DNA from: CAVUMR01 sp963742715
Lineage (GTDB): Bacteria > Actinomycetota > Actinomycetes > Mycobacteriales > Micromonosporaceae
Assembly: GCA_963742715.1 (NCBI GenBank)
Contig: CAVUMR010000003.1
Coordinates: 1,364,001 to 1,428,000, forward strand
Length of the DNA: 64,000 bases
Direction: 5' to 3'
The notes beneath the pieces are model-generated. The model saw only the letters and a program-made list of their open reading frames with translations, searched no databases and was not told the origin of the DNA. The position numbers and the translations under genes are program-made. Every line of letters starts with the position of its first letter. Position 1 is the stretch's first letter. Positions 25,887 to 35,403 of this stretch are shown here, in pieces.

Positions 25887-27524
25887 GTGCCGGAGCCGCG
25901 CCACGTCACGGTGTACGGAAGCGATCTCCCATTCGGATCAGCGCGTGCATTTGTACGAGCGGTATTGTCGGCTGCCGATCTCGAGAAGCTGCGGCTGCCA
26001 TTGCGTTTCGTCCTGCACAGCACGCCCGGTGACAATGCCGGCCTGAGCGACCTGCAACAGCTCAAGTCGCAGGTCCGCTTCTACACCAGGAAACGCTGCC
26101 TGCGGGAATTGCGCGCGCTCGCCTGGACGCTGGCCGACCGCCATCCGGATGGCTTCGAGGTCACCGTGACCGGTCCGCTGGACGCGGCTGACCTCGACTT
26201 CTTCCGGATGCTGGCGCGGCACCTCCCGATCGCCCTCGACTGGCAACTCGCCGGAGTAGCGCCGGCGGCCGGCGACGAGCAGGGCCGGGCGGTACGACTC
26301 GACCTCGACCGGATCCGTACCGGCCTGTCCGCGCCGGACGACTGGAGGTGGGCCAACCGAGCACTGTCCCGCTATCTGAACTGCGGCGACTCCTGGACCG
26401 GTGTACTGCTCGCCGACGCGCTCGTCCGGGCGCACGAGGACGTACCGGGCGCGACCGCACAGGTGATCGCACTGGCGTACCTGCTGCAGGGCCGTACCGC
26501 CGATGCCGAGTTGGCCATCCGCAACTGCGTACCCGCGGACGACCTCGAGCGGGCCCGCGGCCGGTACAGCCTGGCGATGATGTACCTCCGGCACCACCAC
26601 GTCGCGTGGCGGAAGCCGGCCGACGCGGCACCCCTGCTCGACGAGGCATGGAACCTTCTCGACGCGTTGCCGTCGTCGGACGAGGTCATTCGCGAGCGGG
26701 TGCTGAACCGCAACGGCTACGCCCTTCTGCTGCTGCGGCAGGAGCGCTTGTCCGAGGCCATCGAAACGCTGCATGACAATCTGCGGCGACTGGACGAACT
26801 GTCCTCTCCGATCGCGATATACAAATCGATCGTGCTGCACAATCTCGGCCGGGTGTACGCGGCATCGGACCAGTACGACACCGAAGCGGAGACGGCACTG
26901 CGGGACGCCATCGCGATCGATCCGGCATTCGCCGAATACCGGCTGGATCTCGCACTGTTGTTGAGCAAGCGCGGCAGGTATGCCGAGGCGATCGAGGCGG
27001 CGCAAGCCGCCCGGCAGTGCTCCAGCACGATCGCGGAGATTCCGGCACTCCTCGGCTATCTGCACTCGATGACCGGCGATCACACCCGCGCCGCGGTCGC
27101 CTACTGCGATGCGGCACGATTGCTTCCGGGCGTACAGGAAAATCTCATTTCCGCCACCCGCGAGTGGTGCGAGGTGGACGACTACGAGACCGCACGGAAG
27201 TGGCTGAAACGGTTGGACCGCACCGAACTCACCGAGACTCAGGCCATCGAGGTGGCGCTTCTCGCGATCGAGATTGATTCCCAGCTCGAATCCGGGGCGT
27301 CCGTCGAGCAGGTGCTCGACCGGCTCCGGTCCCTGGCGCGGCGGTATCCGCACTCCGAGCTGGTGCGCGAGAACCTCGCCGCCGTCTCGGCCGCCGCTGC
27401 TGCCGCCTCCGGCGCCCTTGGGAACGAGGCCGCCGCCCCGGGGAACGAGGCCGCCGTCGGGGAGAGCACTGCCGTCGGGGAGAGCACTGCCGCCGGGGAT
27501 GAGCTGGCCCGGGATCAGGCGTAG
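25887..27524 (+). CDS. TPR-repeat protein of the peptide cassette
   Basis: 545 residues from GTG 25887, preceded by GGGGGGAAGGGG. Residues 1-130 form an alpha/beta domain without a recognised motif (begins VTVYGSDLPFG). From about 190 to 480 there are consecutive TPR-like helical pairs, for example the stretch starting LRDAIAIDPAFAEYRLDLAL. The last 45 residues are an Ala/Gly/Glu repeat tail in which VGESTA occurs twice. No catalytic motif or membrane segment is visible. The gene ends one base before the ABC gene, so the products should work together; the TPR part could bind the short peptide. Function is inferred only from context. Confidence 0.8.
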   Translation: MPEPRHVTVYGSDLPFGSARAFVRAVLSAADLEKLRLPLRFVLHSTPGDNAGLSDLQQLKSQVRFYTRKRCLRELRALAWTLADRHPDGFEVTVTGPLDAADLDFFRMLARHLPIALDWQLAGVAPAAGDEQGRAVRLDLDRIRTGLSAPDDWRWANRALSRYLNCGDSWTGVLLADALVRAHEDVPGATAQVIALAYLLQGRTADAELAIRNCVPADDLERARGRYSLAMMYLRHHHVAWRKPADAAPLLDEAWNLLDALPSSDEVIRERVLNRNGYALLLLRQERLSEAIETLHDNLRRLDELSSPIAIYKSIVLHNLGRVYAASDQYDTEAETALRDAIAIDPAFAEYRLDLALLLSKRGRYAEAIEAAQAARQCSSTIAEIPALLGYLHSMTGDHTRAAVAYCDAARLLPGVQENLISATREWCEVDDYETARKWLKRLDRTELTETQAIEVALLAIEIDSQLESGASVEQVLDRLRSLARRYPHSELVRENLAAVSAAAAAASGALGNEAAAPGNEAAVGESTAVGESTAAGDELARDQA

Positions 27525-30500
27525 ATGAGCGTGCGGCGGGACCTGCGGGAGGCGTACCGCCGAGCGTGTGATCCGCCCACCTCGGTACGGGCCGACGAGG
27601 CCGCGGCCGCCGGGCTGCGGGTCGGCGACCGCGTCACGGAACTGGCCGGCCGGTACCACGGCCACCGGTTGTGGCGGCAACTCCTGTGGGTGCTGCGGCG
27701 GGACGTCCTGTCGTACGCGGTACCGGCGATCCTGCTGGTCACGGTCACGCCGGTCGTACCGTGGGCGCTCGAACGGCTGATCGACGCGCTGACCCCTTCT
27801 CCGGGGGGCGCCACTCCGGGCGCGGCTGGCGCCGCGGTAATCCTCGCCGTCGCGGCCACGGTGACCGCGGCCCTGCGGCTGATCGGCACCTGGCGGGTAC
27901 GCCGGCTGATCGCGCTGATCGAGTTGTGCGTACAGCGGCTGCTGTTCCGCCGGTTGGCGGTCGTGGACGAGCGCTGGCTGCGGGACGCGAAGCTGTCCAC
28001 CAGCAGCTTCCTGCTCACGTACCCGCAGCAGCTGTCCCAGGTCGCGTTCCTGCCGCAGCTCGTGGCCAACGCGGTACTGGTCGTCGTTCTCGGCGGCTGC
28101 ATGGTCCGCTGGTACGGCCCGGTCGCACTGGTCGCGCTCGCGGTGACCGGCGCGTTGACGGCCCTGCTGCGGTACCTGTTGCTCACCACGACCCGGATCC
28201 AGCAGCGGTACGCGCGACTCGACCACGAGCGGACCGGCCTGCTGGAGATCGTCACGAGAAGCTGGCAGCCGATCCGCCGGCAGTACCTGGAGGGCCAGGT
28301 GCTCACCGCGCTGCGGCGGGTACGCGCCGGTCAGCTCGACGTACTGCGCCGACGGGCCGTGTTCGCGGCGGCCAGCCGCACTCTCGAGGACAGCCTCCCG
28401 CTGCTGGTGTCGCTGGCCGGAGTCGGCGCGATGCTGCTCGCCGACGGTCCGCTCGATGCCGCGCACGCGTTCTCCCTGCTGGTACTCCTGCGCATCGTGC
28501 TGGCGGCGGTCAGCGACGGGCTGACGTCGTACCGGGTGCTCCGGGTGGCCGCCGAAACCACCCGCGAACTCGACGCGGTGTTCCGCGACGCGCCCGTGCT
28601 GGCGCCGGCGACCGGGCCGGACCTCGCGGCCGGCGCGGTGGAACTGCACCGGTCCGGCGGTGTCGGCCAACGCCTGCACGGTCCAGCCGACACCGGCGGC
28701 CGACCGCATCAGGAAGCCGCCGACGACTGGCGGCTGCACCGGGCTGCCGGCGCAGGCTGGCGCCTGCGCCCTGGCGAGCGGGTCGCGGTGATCGGTCCGG
28801 CCGGCACCGGCAAGAGCCGCCTGCTGGAACGCCTGCTCGCCGCGCCCACCGGGGATGCGGTGAGCCCAGCGGTCGACCGGGCCGGCGCCGACCAGGAGCG
28901 CTGGTCCGCGCGGTACGGCGGCTCCGCCGCGCTGGTGACCCGCGGCCAGCCCGCGTTCGACGGCACGGTGGCCGACCTCGTGACCCTGTGGACGGACGGC
29001 CGGGACGCTGCCCGCTACCAGGACGCGCTGGCGCGCAGCGGGCTGCTCGCCGATCTGGACGTGCGGACCGGCGGTGACGCGGCACACCTCAGCACCACCG
29101 AGGTACGACTGTCCGAGGGGCAGACCGTGCGGCTGTCGCTGGCGCAGACGCTGTACCTGGCGCCGGACGTACTGCTGCTCGACGACGTGTTCGCGCCGCT
29201 CGATCCGGACCGGGCCGACGCGGTCGCCGCCGCGGTACTCGGTGATGCGGTACTCGCCGACAGGCCCGGGACCTGCGTCTTCGTCACGTCGCGACTGGAG
29301 TACGCCCGGTACGCCGACCGGATCCTGCTGGTCGGACACGACGACGCGGAGCTCGTGGCGCCGGCGGACCTCACCGACCCGGCGCACCAGCCCCGGTGCC
29401 GCGCGCTGCTGGGCGACGAGTTGCACCGGTCGCTGCGGCAAGCGCTCGATCGCCGCCCGACCACGCCAACGCTCGCCGCCACCGCGACAGCGTCGGCCAC
29501 CGCGGCAGCGCCGGCCACCGGGACCGGCGGGCCGGCGCCGCTCGCCGTGGACGCGCACGAGACGGCGCCGCTCGCCGCCGACGCGTACGAGGCAACACCG
29601 GAAGCCCGTCCCAGCCTCGGTGACATCGTGCGCAGCGGCTCGGCCGTCTTCCCCAACCGGGCGCTGCTCGGCATCGTGCTCGGCGTCGCGGCGTTCACCT
29701 GCGCCGACCTCGTCTTCGCGGTCGCCGTGAACGGCTGGCGACCCGACGGCTGGCTACCCGACGGCTGGGGTTCCGGCGGCCGGCGGGATCCGCTGCTGGT
29801 CCTGGCCGCGCTGGTCGCGCTGGCTGTGCTCGCCGCGGGCGTACGGCACTGGCTCTCGTTCGGCTCCTCGATGGGCCCGATCGACCGGCTGCACAACGCG
29901 ATCTTCCGCACTCTGCTGTCTCCCGCGGCCGACGCCCGGCGCAGCGCGATCTCCGGCCGCCTGGTCCGGGACTTCTTCAGCCTGGAGATGATGACCCCGC
30001 CGGTGTACGTCTCGATCCTGGCCGGAATCGGGCAGTCGGCGGCGGTACTGGTGCTGCTGGTCGCCGGCGCTCCGGCGGTACTCGCGATCGTGCTGCCGTT
30101 GCTGCTCGCCATCGCGCTGCTGGTACGACGCAGTCGGGGTGCGGTAATCGCCAGCGCGCACCTGTCCGCCGCGTTGCGCGGGCCGGTACTGAACTTCGGT
30201 GCGGCCGCGTTGAGTTGCGCGGCGTACCGGCTGTCCGAACCGATCCGGAACCGCCTGTCGGCCCGGTTCGATCGGCTGGCAGACCTCCGAGCCGCGGGAA
30301 TGCACCGGGTGATGTGGTGCCGGCTGCGGGTGCTCGGCACGGTCGAGGCGATCGCGCTCGGAGTGCTGCTCGCCGCGCTCGCCGGTGCGCTGGTCGTACC
30401 CGCGGGCAGCGTGCTCGGGCCGGGGCTGCTGCTGTTCGTCGGGTACACGTTCGCGCGCGAGTTCGCCGGCATGGTCGAGCGGGTACAGACCGCGGACACG

Positions 30501-31403
30501 CTCACCGCCGAGCTGGGCCGGCTCAGCGACATCCTGGACCGGCCGGTACTCCCGCGCCCGGCGGAGCTGGCCGCGACCACTCCGGACGATCCGCAGGCCC
30601 TGTACACCTCGATGCTCTGGGTCGACCACGCGGAACCGGCGGCGGACCGCGACCTGCTCACCGCGACCGACCTGTCCGTGGCCGCCCCCGGCGGCGACGT
30701 GCTGGTCCGCGACTTCTCCCTCGCCGCCCGCCCCGGCACGCGGACCACGCTCACCGGACCGTCCGGGGTGGGCAAGAGCCTGCTGGTACAGACGCTGGCC
30801 GGGGCCAGGCAGCCGGTACGCGGCGAGGTGCTGCTGACCGGCCGGCGACCGGATGTGCTGTCCACGGCCACCCGCCGCACGATCATGGTGGTGGAGAGCG
30901 ATCTGCCGCTGCTGCCGCTCGAGGTCGGCCCGACGATCACGCCGTGGGGCGGCACCGACCCGGCCGGCACCGACCCAACCGGCGCGGACCCCTCCGGCGC
31001 GGACCCGGCCGGCATCGACCCGGCCGGCGCGGATCGGGCGTCCGCGGTGCTGACTCGGGTGTGCCGGGCGGCCGGGGTGGCGGCGCCCGCGCTCGACGAG
31101 CGGCTCGACCGGCTCAGTCACAGCCGCCGACAACTGGTGAACCTGACCCGCGCGCTGGTCGCCGCGCCGCGGGTGCTCGTACTGGACGAGGCGACCTCCG
31201 CGCTGGACCCGGCCGGCGAGCGCGGCGTCCTGTCCGCACTGCCGGAGCTCGCCGGTGACGCAGCGATCCTCAGCGTGCTGCACCGGCCGGACAACCAGGA
31301 CTGCGCCGGGGAGGTACTGGCGATCCGGCCAGCCGGGGCGCACGAGCGTGACCTGACATGCGGGCACGAGCGTGACTTGACCATGCGCACGAGCGTGACG
31401 TAG
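27525..31403 (+). CDS. Fused two-half ABC exporter (TMD-NBD-TMD-NBD)
   Basis: 1292 residues, ATG immediately after the TPR stop. Each half has an ABC type I exporter membrane domain (about 60-345 and 700-1000) and an ATPase. NBD1 has Walker A GPAGTGKS near 425, signature LSEGQ near 529 and Walker B VLLLDDV, where the catalytic Glu is Asp. NBD2 has Walker A GPSGVGKS near 1077, a degenerate signature (LSHSR) and a proper Walker B VLVLDEA. One composite site is therefore canonical (NBD2 Walker with LSEGQ) and the other degenerate, as in asymmetric heterodimeric exporters. A DPAG/DPTG repeat interrupts NBD2 near 1143-1167. It probably exports the peptide product. Confidence 0.85.
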   Translation: MSVRRDLREAYRRACDPPTSVRADEAAAAGLRVGDRVTELAGRYHGHRLWRQLLWVLRRDVLSYAVPAILLVTVTPVVPWALERLIDALTPSPGGATPGAAGAAVILAVAATVTAALRLIGTWRVRRLIALIELCVQRLLFRRLAVVDERWLRDAKLSTSSFLLTYPQQLSQVAFLPQLVANAVLVVVLGGCMVRWYGPVALVALAVTGALTALLRYLLLTTTRIQQRYARLDHERTGLLEIVTRSWQPIRRQYLEGQVLTALRRVRAGQLDVLRRRAVFAAASRTLEDSLPLLVSLAGVGAMLLADGPLDAAHAFSLLVLLRIVLAAVSDGLTSYRVLRVAAETTRELDAVFRDAPVLAPATGPDLAAGAVELHRSGGVGQRLHGPADTGGRPHQEAADDWRLHRAAGAGWRLRPGERVAVIGPAGTGKSRLLERLLAAPTGDAVSPAVDRAGADQERWSARYGGSAALVTRGQPAFDGTVADLVTLWTDGRDAARYQDALARSGLLADLDVRTGGDAAHLSTTEVRLSEGQTVRLSLAQTLYLAPDVLLLDDVFAPLDPDRADAVAAAVLGDAVLADRPGTCVFVTSRLEYARYADRILLVGHDDAELVAPADLTDPAHQPRCRALLGDELHRSLRQALDRRPTTPTLAATATASATAAAPATGTGGPAPLAVDAHETAPLAADAYEATPEARPSLGDIVRSGSAVFPNRALLGIVLGVAAFTCADLVFAVAVNGWRPDGWLPDGWGSGGRRDPLLVLAALVALAVLAAGVRHWLSFGSSMGPIDRLHNAIFRTLLSPAADARRSAISGRLVRDFFSLEMMTPPVYVSILAGIGQSAAVLVLLVAGAPAVLAIVLPLLLAIALLVRRSRGAVIASAHLSAALRGPVLNFGAAALSCAAYRLSEPIRNRLSARFDRLADLRAAGMHRVMWCRLRVLGTVEAIALGVLLAALAGALVVPAGSVLGPGLLLFVGYTFAREFAGMVERVQTADTLTAELGRLSDILDRPVLPRPAELAATTPDDPQALYTSMLWVDHAEPAADRDLLTATDLSVAAPGGDVLVRDFSLAARPGTRTTLTGPSGVGKSLLVQTLAGARQPVRGEVLLTGRRPDVLSTATRRTIMVVESDLPLLPLEVGPTITPWGGTDPAGTDPTGADPSGADPAGIDPAGADRASAVLTRVCRAAGVAAPALDERLDRLSHSRRQLVNLTRALVAAPRVLVLDEATSALDPAGERGVLSALPELAGDAAILSVLHRPDNQDCAGEVLAIRPAGAHERDLTCGHERDLTMRTSVT
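31341..31399. repeat. Three copies of CACGAGCGTGAC at the end of the ABC gene
   Basis: Exact copies at 31341, 31365 and 31388 (24- and 23-bp spacing), each with the dyad CACG-AG-CGTG. They lie inside the last codons of the ABC gene and about 75-130 bp before the LacI-family start codon, so they may be operator sites. Confidence 0.75.
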
Positions 31404-31471
31404 CCAGCCAGGCATACGAGCGCTGATCTGCCACGATTGAAGCGGCCACGCCGCACGCGGAGAGAGGACCC

Positions 31472-32473
31472 ATGCCGACGATCTACGACGTGGCCCGTCG
31501 CGCCGGAGTCTCGGCCGCGACCGTGTCCCGGGTACTCAACGGGCACCCGACCGTGGATCCGGCGCTCGCGGCCCGGGTGCAGACCGCGGCGGAGGAGCTG
31601 GCGTACCGACCCAACGCGGTCGCCCGCAATCTCCGCCGCGCGACCACCACGCTCTGGGCCGTGATCATCTCCGACATCGACAACCCGTTCTTCACCTCAC
31701 TGGTACGAGGCGTGGAGGACGTCGCACAGCCGGCCGGCTACTCGGTCGTGCTCTGCAACAGCGACGAGGACCCGGCCAAGGAAGCCCGGTACGTCGCGGC
31801 GGTACTCGCGGAGAAGATCGCCGGCGTGATCATCTCGCCGACCCGGCAGCCGGAGAACACCAAGCAGTTGCTGCAGGCCGGTACCCCGATCGTCACGATC
31901 GACCGGGTGGTGCCGGGCGCTTCCGCGGACGCGGTACTGGTGGACAACGAGCGCGGCGCCGCCGAGGCCACCGCGCACCTGATCGAGGCGGGCTGGCAGC
32001 GCATCGCGTGCATCACCGGGCCGGCCGAACTCAGTACGGCGAGCCAGCGGTTGCGCGGCTACCAGCGGGCGCTGCGGGCGGCCGGTCGCTCGTACGACCC
32101 GGAATTCGTCCGGTACGCGGACTTCCGCGAGCTCGGCGGGTACGCCGCGATGGGGTCGCTGCTGGACGGGCCGGTACTGCCCGACGCGGTGTTCGTGGCG
32201 AACAACATGATGACGATGGGCGCCCTGGAGTGCCTGACCGACCGCGGACTGCAGGTGCCCGAGGATCTCGCCGTGGTGGGCTTCGACGACCTGCCGTGGG
32301 CGCACCTGGTACGACCCCGGCTCAGCACGGTCGCGCAGCCGACGTACGAGCTGGGCCGTACCGCCGCTAGCCTGCTGCTCGACCGGATCGCGACCCCGGC
32401 GCGGCCGCCGTCGTCGGTCGTACTCTCCACCGAACTGCACGTCCGGCAGAGCTCCACCCGCCCGCAGGACTGA
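31472..32473 (+). CDS. LacI-family transcriptional regulator
   Basis: 333 residues from ATG 31472 with GAGAGAGGA upstream. The N-terminal headpiece TIYDVARRAGVSAATVSRVL and hinge helix YRPNAVARNLRR are typical. The rest is a periplasmic-binding-protein-like sugar-sensing domain (ISDIDNPFFTSLVRGVED). It ends with the usual PELxVRQST-like region (STELHVRQSST). Such regulators usually repress sugar uptake or catabolism until a sugar binds, but no sugar operon adjoins it. Targets may be elsewhere or include its own promoter. Confidence 0.92.
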   Translation: MPTIYDVARRAGVSAATVSRVLNGHPTVDPALAARVQTAAEELAYRPNAVARNLRRATTTLWAVIISDIDNPFFTSLVRGVEDVAQPAGYSVVLCNSDEDPAKEARYVAAVLAEKIAGVIISPTRQPENTKQLLQAGTPIVTIDRVVPGASADAVLVDNERGAAEATAHLIEAGWQRIACITGPAELSTASQRLRGYQRALRAAGRSYDPEFVRYADFRELGGYAAMGSLLDGPVLPDAVFVANNMMTMGALECLTDRGLQVPEDLAVVGFDDLPWAHLVRPRLSTVAQPTYELGRTAASLLLDRIATPARPPSSVVLSTELHVRQSSTRPQD

Positions 32474-32536
32474 GCCCCGGCCGAAACGCGAGGCCAGATC
32501 ACGGCGCGTCCCAGGAACGCCGCCGGCCCGGAAATG

Positions 32537-32570
32537 CGTCCGGCCCCGCGCGCGAACGCGGGGCCGGACG
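32537..32570. terminator. Bidirectional hairpin terminator
   Basis: A perfect 14-bp stem (CGTCCGGCCCCGCG and its complement) with loop CGCGAA separates the convergent LacI and ABC permease genes. Confidence 0.85.
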
Positions 32571-32582
32571 ACACCGGATCGA

Positions 32583-33512
32583 TCAGGCCATCCCCCAGCG
32601 CCGGCGGATCGACCGGTCCGCGGCACCGAACAGCGCGTCCACCACCAGTCCGATGATCAGGATCACCATCATGGTGGCGAGCAGGCCGGTCGCGTCGGAC
32701 AGTTCCCGGGCGAAGTCGAGGCGTACCCCCAGGGAGGGGCGCTCGGCCAGGATGACGAGCAGCTCGCCGGCCATCAGGCTGCGCCAGGCGAACGCCCAGC
32801 CCTGCTTGAGCCCGGCGACGATCGAGGGCAGCGACGCCGGCGCGATCACATGCCGGTACAACAGCAGCCCGCGGGCACCGATGTTGCGCCCGACCCGGAG
32901 CAGGATCGGTGGTACGTAGTCGACTCCGGCGATCACGCCGTTGGCGACCGACGGTGCCGCACCGAGGATGACGACGAACATGATCGCGCTCTCGGTCAGC
33001 TGGTACAGCAGGATGGCCAGCGGGAACCAGGCGATCGACGGCATGGTCTGCAGCGCGGTGATCATGGAGCCGATGCCGGCGCGGAGGATCCGGATCCGGG
33101 CGACCGCGACGCCGAGCACGAAGCCGATGACGGTGGCCAGCGCGAAGCCGACCAGCGCCCGCCGCAGCGTGGTCGCGATCGCCGACCAGAAGTCCGAGGT
33201 CTGCGCGGCGCGCCCCAGCTCGCCGAACACCGCGGCCGGACCGGGCAGCACGTACTCCGGCCGCCAGCCGCTCCACACGACGGTCTGCCAGATGCCGACG
33301 GCGATGCCGAGGGCGAGCAGCTTGGGCCACAACGCCCGCCAGACCCGGACCGGCAGGCCGTGCCTGTCACCGGCCGCGGCCAGCTCCAGCGCGTCCAGCC
33401 CGGACAGTTCGGCGGTACCGCGGTCGGCCGCGGCGGTGCGCTCGTCCGGCTCGGGCTTGAGGTCGGTACCGCCGGGCGTGCTGGCGACCCAACTGGTGGC
33501 GTCAACGGCCAT
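32583..33512 (-). CDS. ssuC: ABC transporter permease, SsuC/TauC type
   Basis: 309 residues with about six membrane helices between residues 55 and 300. The coupling-loop motif characteristic of this importer family is seen as VIAPASLPSIVAGLKQGWAFAWRSLMAGELL near the C-terminal third. The start overlaps the ATPase gene by 11 bases. It forms the membrane channel for uptake of aliphatic sulfonates or similar compounds. The symbol follows the gene order and the binding protein; nitrate or taurine specificity cannot be excluded. Confidence 0.82.
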   Translation of the reverse strand: MAVDATSWVASTPGGTDLKPEPDERTAAADRGTAELSGLDALELAAAGDRHGLPVRVWRALWPKLLALGIAVGIWQTVVWSGWRPEYVLPGPAAVFGELGRAAQTSDFWSAIATTLRRALVGFALATVIGFVLGVAVARIRILRAGIGSMITALQTMPSIAWFPLAILLYQLTESAIMFVVILGAAPSVANGVIAGVDYVPPILLRVGRNIGARGLLLYRHVIAPASLPSIVAGLKQGWAFAWRSLMAGELLVILAERPSLGVRLDFARELSDATGLLATMMVILIIGLVVDALFGAADRSIRRRWGMA

Positions 33513-34347
33513 GGCGACGTACCTCCTCGCGAAGTCGGTCGGTGACCTCGGCGGCGATCGCGGAGATCGGCGGCGAGTCGATGCGGCGGGGCCGGGGTTC
33601 GGTGACCGCGGTCTCCCAGACGACCCGCCCCGGCCGGCTGGACAGCAGCACGATCCGGTCGGCCAGCCGGGCGGCTTCCCGCACGTTGTGCGTGACGAAC
33701 AGGACGGTCAGGTTCCGCGTCTGCCAGACCCGCTCCAGCTCGTCGTGCAGCAGGTCGCGGGTCATCGCGTCCAGGGCGCCGAACGGCTCGTCCATCAGCA
33801 GTACCGGCGCGTCCAACGCGAGCGTGCGGGCCAGCGCGACCCGCTGCCGCATCCCGCCGGAGAGCTGGTGCGGCCGGCGCTTGGCGAACTCACCGAGGTG
33901 TACCGCTTCGAGCAGCGCGAGCGCCTGCTCCCGGCGCTCGGCCCGCGGTACCCCACGCAGTCGCAGCGCCAGCTCGATGTTGCCGGTCACGGTCAGCCAC
34001 GGGAACAGCGCCGCGTCCTGGAACATCAGCGCGGGGGTACCGCCGCCGGGTACGTCGATCCGCCCGCCGCTCAGCTCGTCCAGGCCGGCGACCAGCGACA
34101 ACAGCGTCGACTTGCCACAGCCGGACGCGCCGACGACGCAGACGAACTCGCCGGGTTCGACCGCGAGGGACACCCGGTCCAGCGCGAGTACGGCGTTCGC
34201 GCCGCGCCCGTGCACCTTGGTCACCGCGTCGACGGTCACCGCCGGCAGGGTGGCGTGGTGGCCGGTCCCGTGCCCGTTCTGGTCAGCCGGTACGTCCGGC
34301 CGGGAGCCCGGTGTACCGGGCCGCCCGGACCGCATCGTGATCGTCAT
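33502..34347 (-). CDS. ssuB: ABC transporter ATP-binding protein, SsuB type
   Basis: 281 residues from ATG 34347, which overlaps the binding-protein stop (ATGA). Walker A GASGCGKST near 66, Q-loop LMFQDAALFPWLTV near 105, signature LSGGMRQR near 155 and Walker B VLLMDEPFGALD near 175 are complete. An unusual 35-residue Gly/Pro/His-rich extension precedes the domain. The GALDAMTR stretch after Walker B is typical of nitrate/sulfonate/taurine importers. It energises import with the adjacent permease. Confidence 0.88.
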   Translation of the reverse strand: MTITMRSGRPGTPGSRPDVPADQNGHGTGHHATLPAVTVDAVTKVHGRGANAVLALDRVSLAVEPGEFVCVVGASGCGKSTLLSLVAGLDELSGGRIDVPGGGTPALMFQDAALFPWLTVTGNIELALRLRGVPRAERREQALALLEAVHLGEFAKRRPHQLSGGMRQRVALARTLALDAPVLLMDEPFGALDAMTRDLLHDELERVWQTRNLTVLFVTHNVREAARLADRIVLLSSRPGRVVWETAVTEPRPRRIDSPPISAIAAEVTDRLREEVRRHGR

Positions 34348-35396
34348 GCTGATGACACCTCGGGCTTTCCGTTGGCGGAGAGCACCTCGTTGAGGAGGCT
34401 CAGGTCGTACACGCCGTTCAGGTCGACCTCGTCCAGCAGGCCGATGTCGTGGGCGTGCTTGGCGCCGGTGAGCAGCGACGACGCGTACGGGTCGTTGGTG
34501 AACTCGAGATTCGGCCACGCCTGCGCGGCGAGCTTGGGGTCCAGCGGCTTGCCGGTGAGCTTGCCGATCGCGTCGGACACGAGCTGCTGGGCCTGCTCCG
34601 GCTGGGAGTTGACGAACTCGTTCGCCTCGACCTGGCCCTGGAGCAGCCGCTTCACCACGTCCTTGTGCTTGGCGAGGAAGTCGGTACGCACGATCAGGTT
34701 GGTGACCACGAAGTGGCCGCCGGGCCACAGGGTGCGCTCGTCGACGAGGATCCTGCCGCCGGCCGCGACGAGCTGGGTCGCGTACGGCTCGGGCACCCAG
34801 GCGCCGTCGATCGCGTTCGACTTGAACGAGGTCACCGTCTGGCTGTTCGCCTGCGGCTGGATCTTGACGTCCCCGCCGCCCTCACTGGTGGCGGACAGGC
34901 CCTTGTCCTTCAGCCAGTACCGCAGCGCCACGTCCTGCGTGTTGCCGAGCTGCGGGGTGCTGATCTTCTTGCCCTTGAGCTGCTCCGGCGAGGTGATGCC
35001 GGGCTTGACCACGAGCGCGGCACCCCCGGACGCGCTGCCGGAGATCACCTTGATCGCCTTGCCCTTGGACTTGGCCCAGGCGTTGACGGTCGGGTTCGGG
35101 CCGACATACGCGGCGTCGATGGCGCCGGAGAACAGCGCCTCGACGGCGGCCGGGCCGGCGTTGAAGGTCTTCGGTTGAAGCTTGGCGGCGCTGCCCAGCT
35201 TGTCGGCAAAGATCCCCTTCTCCACGCCGACGATCGGCGTGGCGTGGGTCAGGTTGGGGAAATATCCGAGCCGCAGCGTGACACCGTCGCCGCTGCCGCT
35301 GTCGTCACCGCCCGAACAACCCGCCGTCGCGGCCAGACCGGCCACAAGAGCCGTGATCGCGAACAGCGCTGACCTGCGGTGATGCCGTGAGAACAT
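34344..35396 (-). CDS. ssuA: Sulfonate-type ABC substrate-binding lipoprotein, SsuA-like
   Basis: 350 residues from ATG 35396, supported by GGGAG upstream; a TTG two codons earlier is possible. A lipoprotein signal with lipobox-like TAGC near residue 27 anchors it outside the membrane. The mature N-terminus LRLGYFPNLTHATPIVGVEKGIF is the hallmark of the SsuA/NrtA/TauA fold. YVGPNPTVNAW and the stretch beginning SFKSNAIDGAWVPEPYA agree. It is first in the operon, followed by the ATPase and permease with overlaps. It captures sulfonates or related anions for sulfur supply. Confidence 0.85.
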   Translation of the reverse strand: MFSRHHRRSALFAITALVAGLAATAGCSGGDDSGSGDGVTLRLGYFPNLTHATPIVGVEKGIFADKLGSAAKLQPKTFNAGPAAVEALFSGAIDAAYVGPNPTVNAWAKSKGKAIKVISGSASGGAALVVKPGITSPEQLKGKKISTPQLGNTQDVALRYWLKDKGLSATSEGGGDVKIQPQANSQTVTSFKSNAIDGAWVPEPYATQLVAAGGRILVDERTLWPGGHFVVTNLIVRTDFLAKHKDVVKRLLQGQVEANEFVNSQPEQAQQLVSDAIGKLTGKPLDPKLAAQAWPNLEFTNDPYASSLLTGAKHAHDIGLLDEVDLNGVYDLSLLNEVLSANGKPEVSSA

Positions 35397-35403
35397 GAGC
35401 AAC

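Noticed and set aside
25938..29558. A 1206-codon open frame on the minus strand
   Set aside because: It lies opposite the TPR and ABC genes, is Arg/Gln/Gly-rich and has no recognisable motif; a high-GC antisense artefact.
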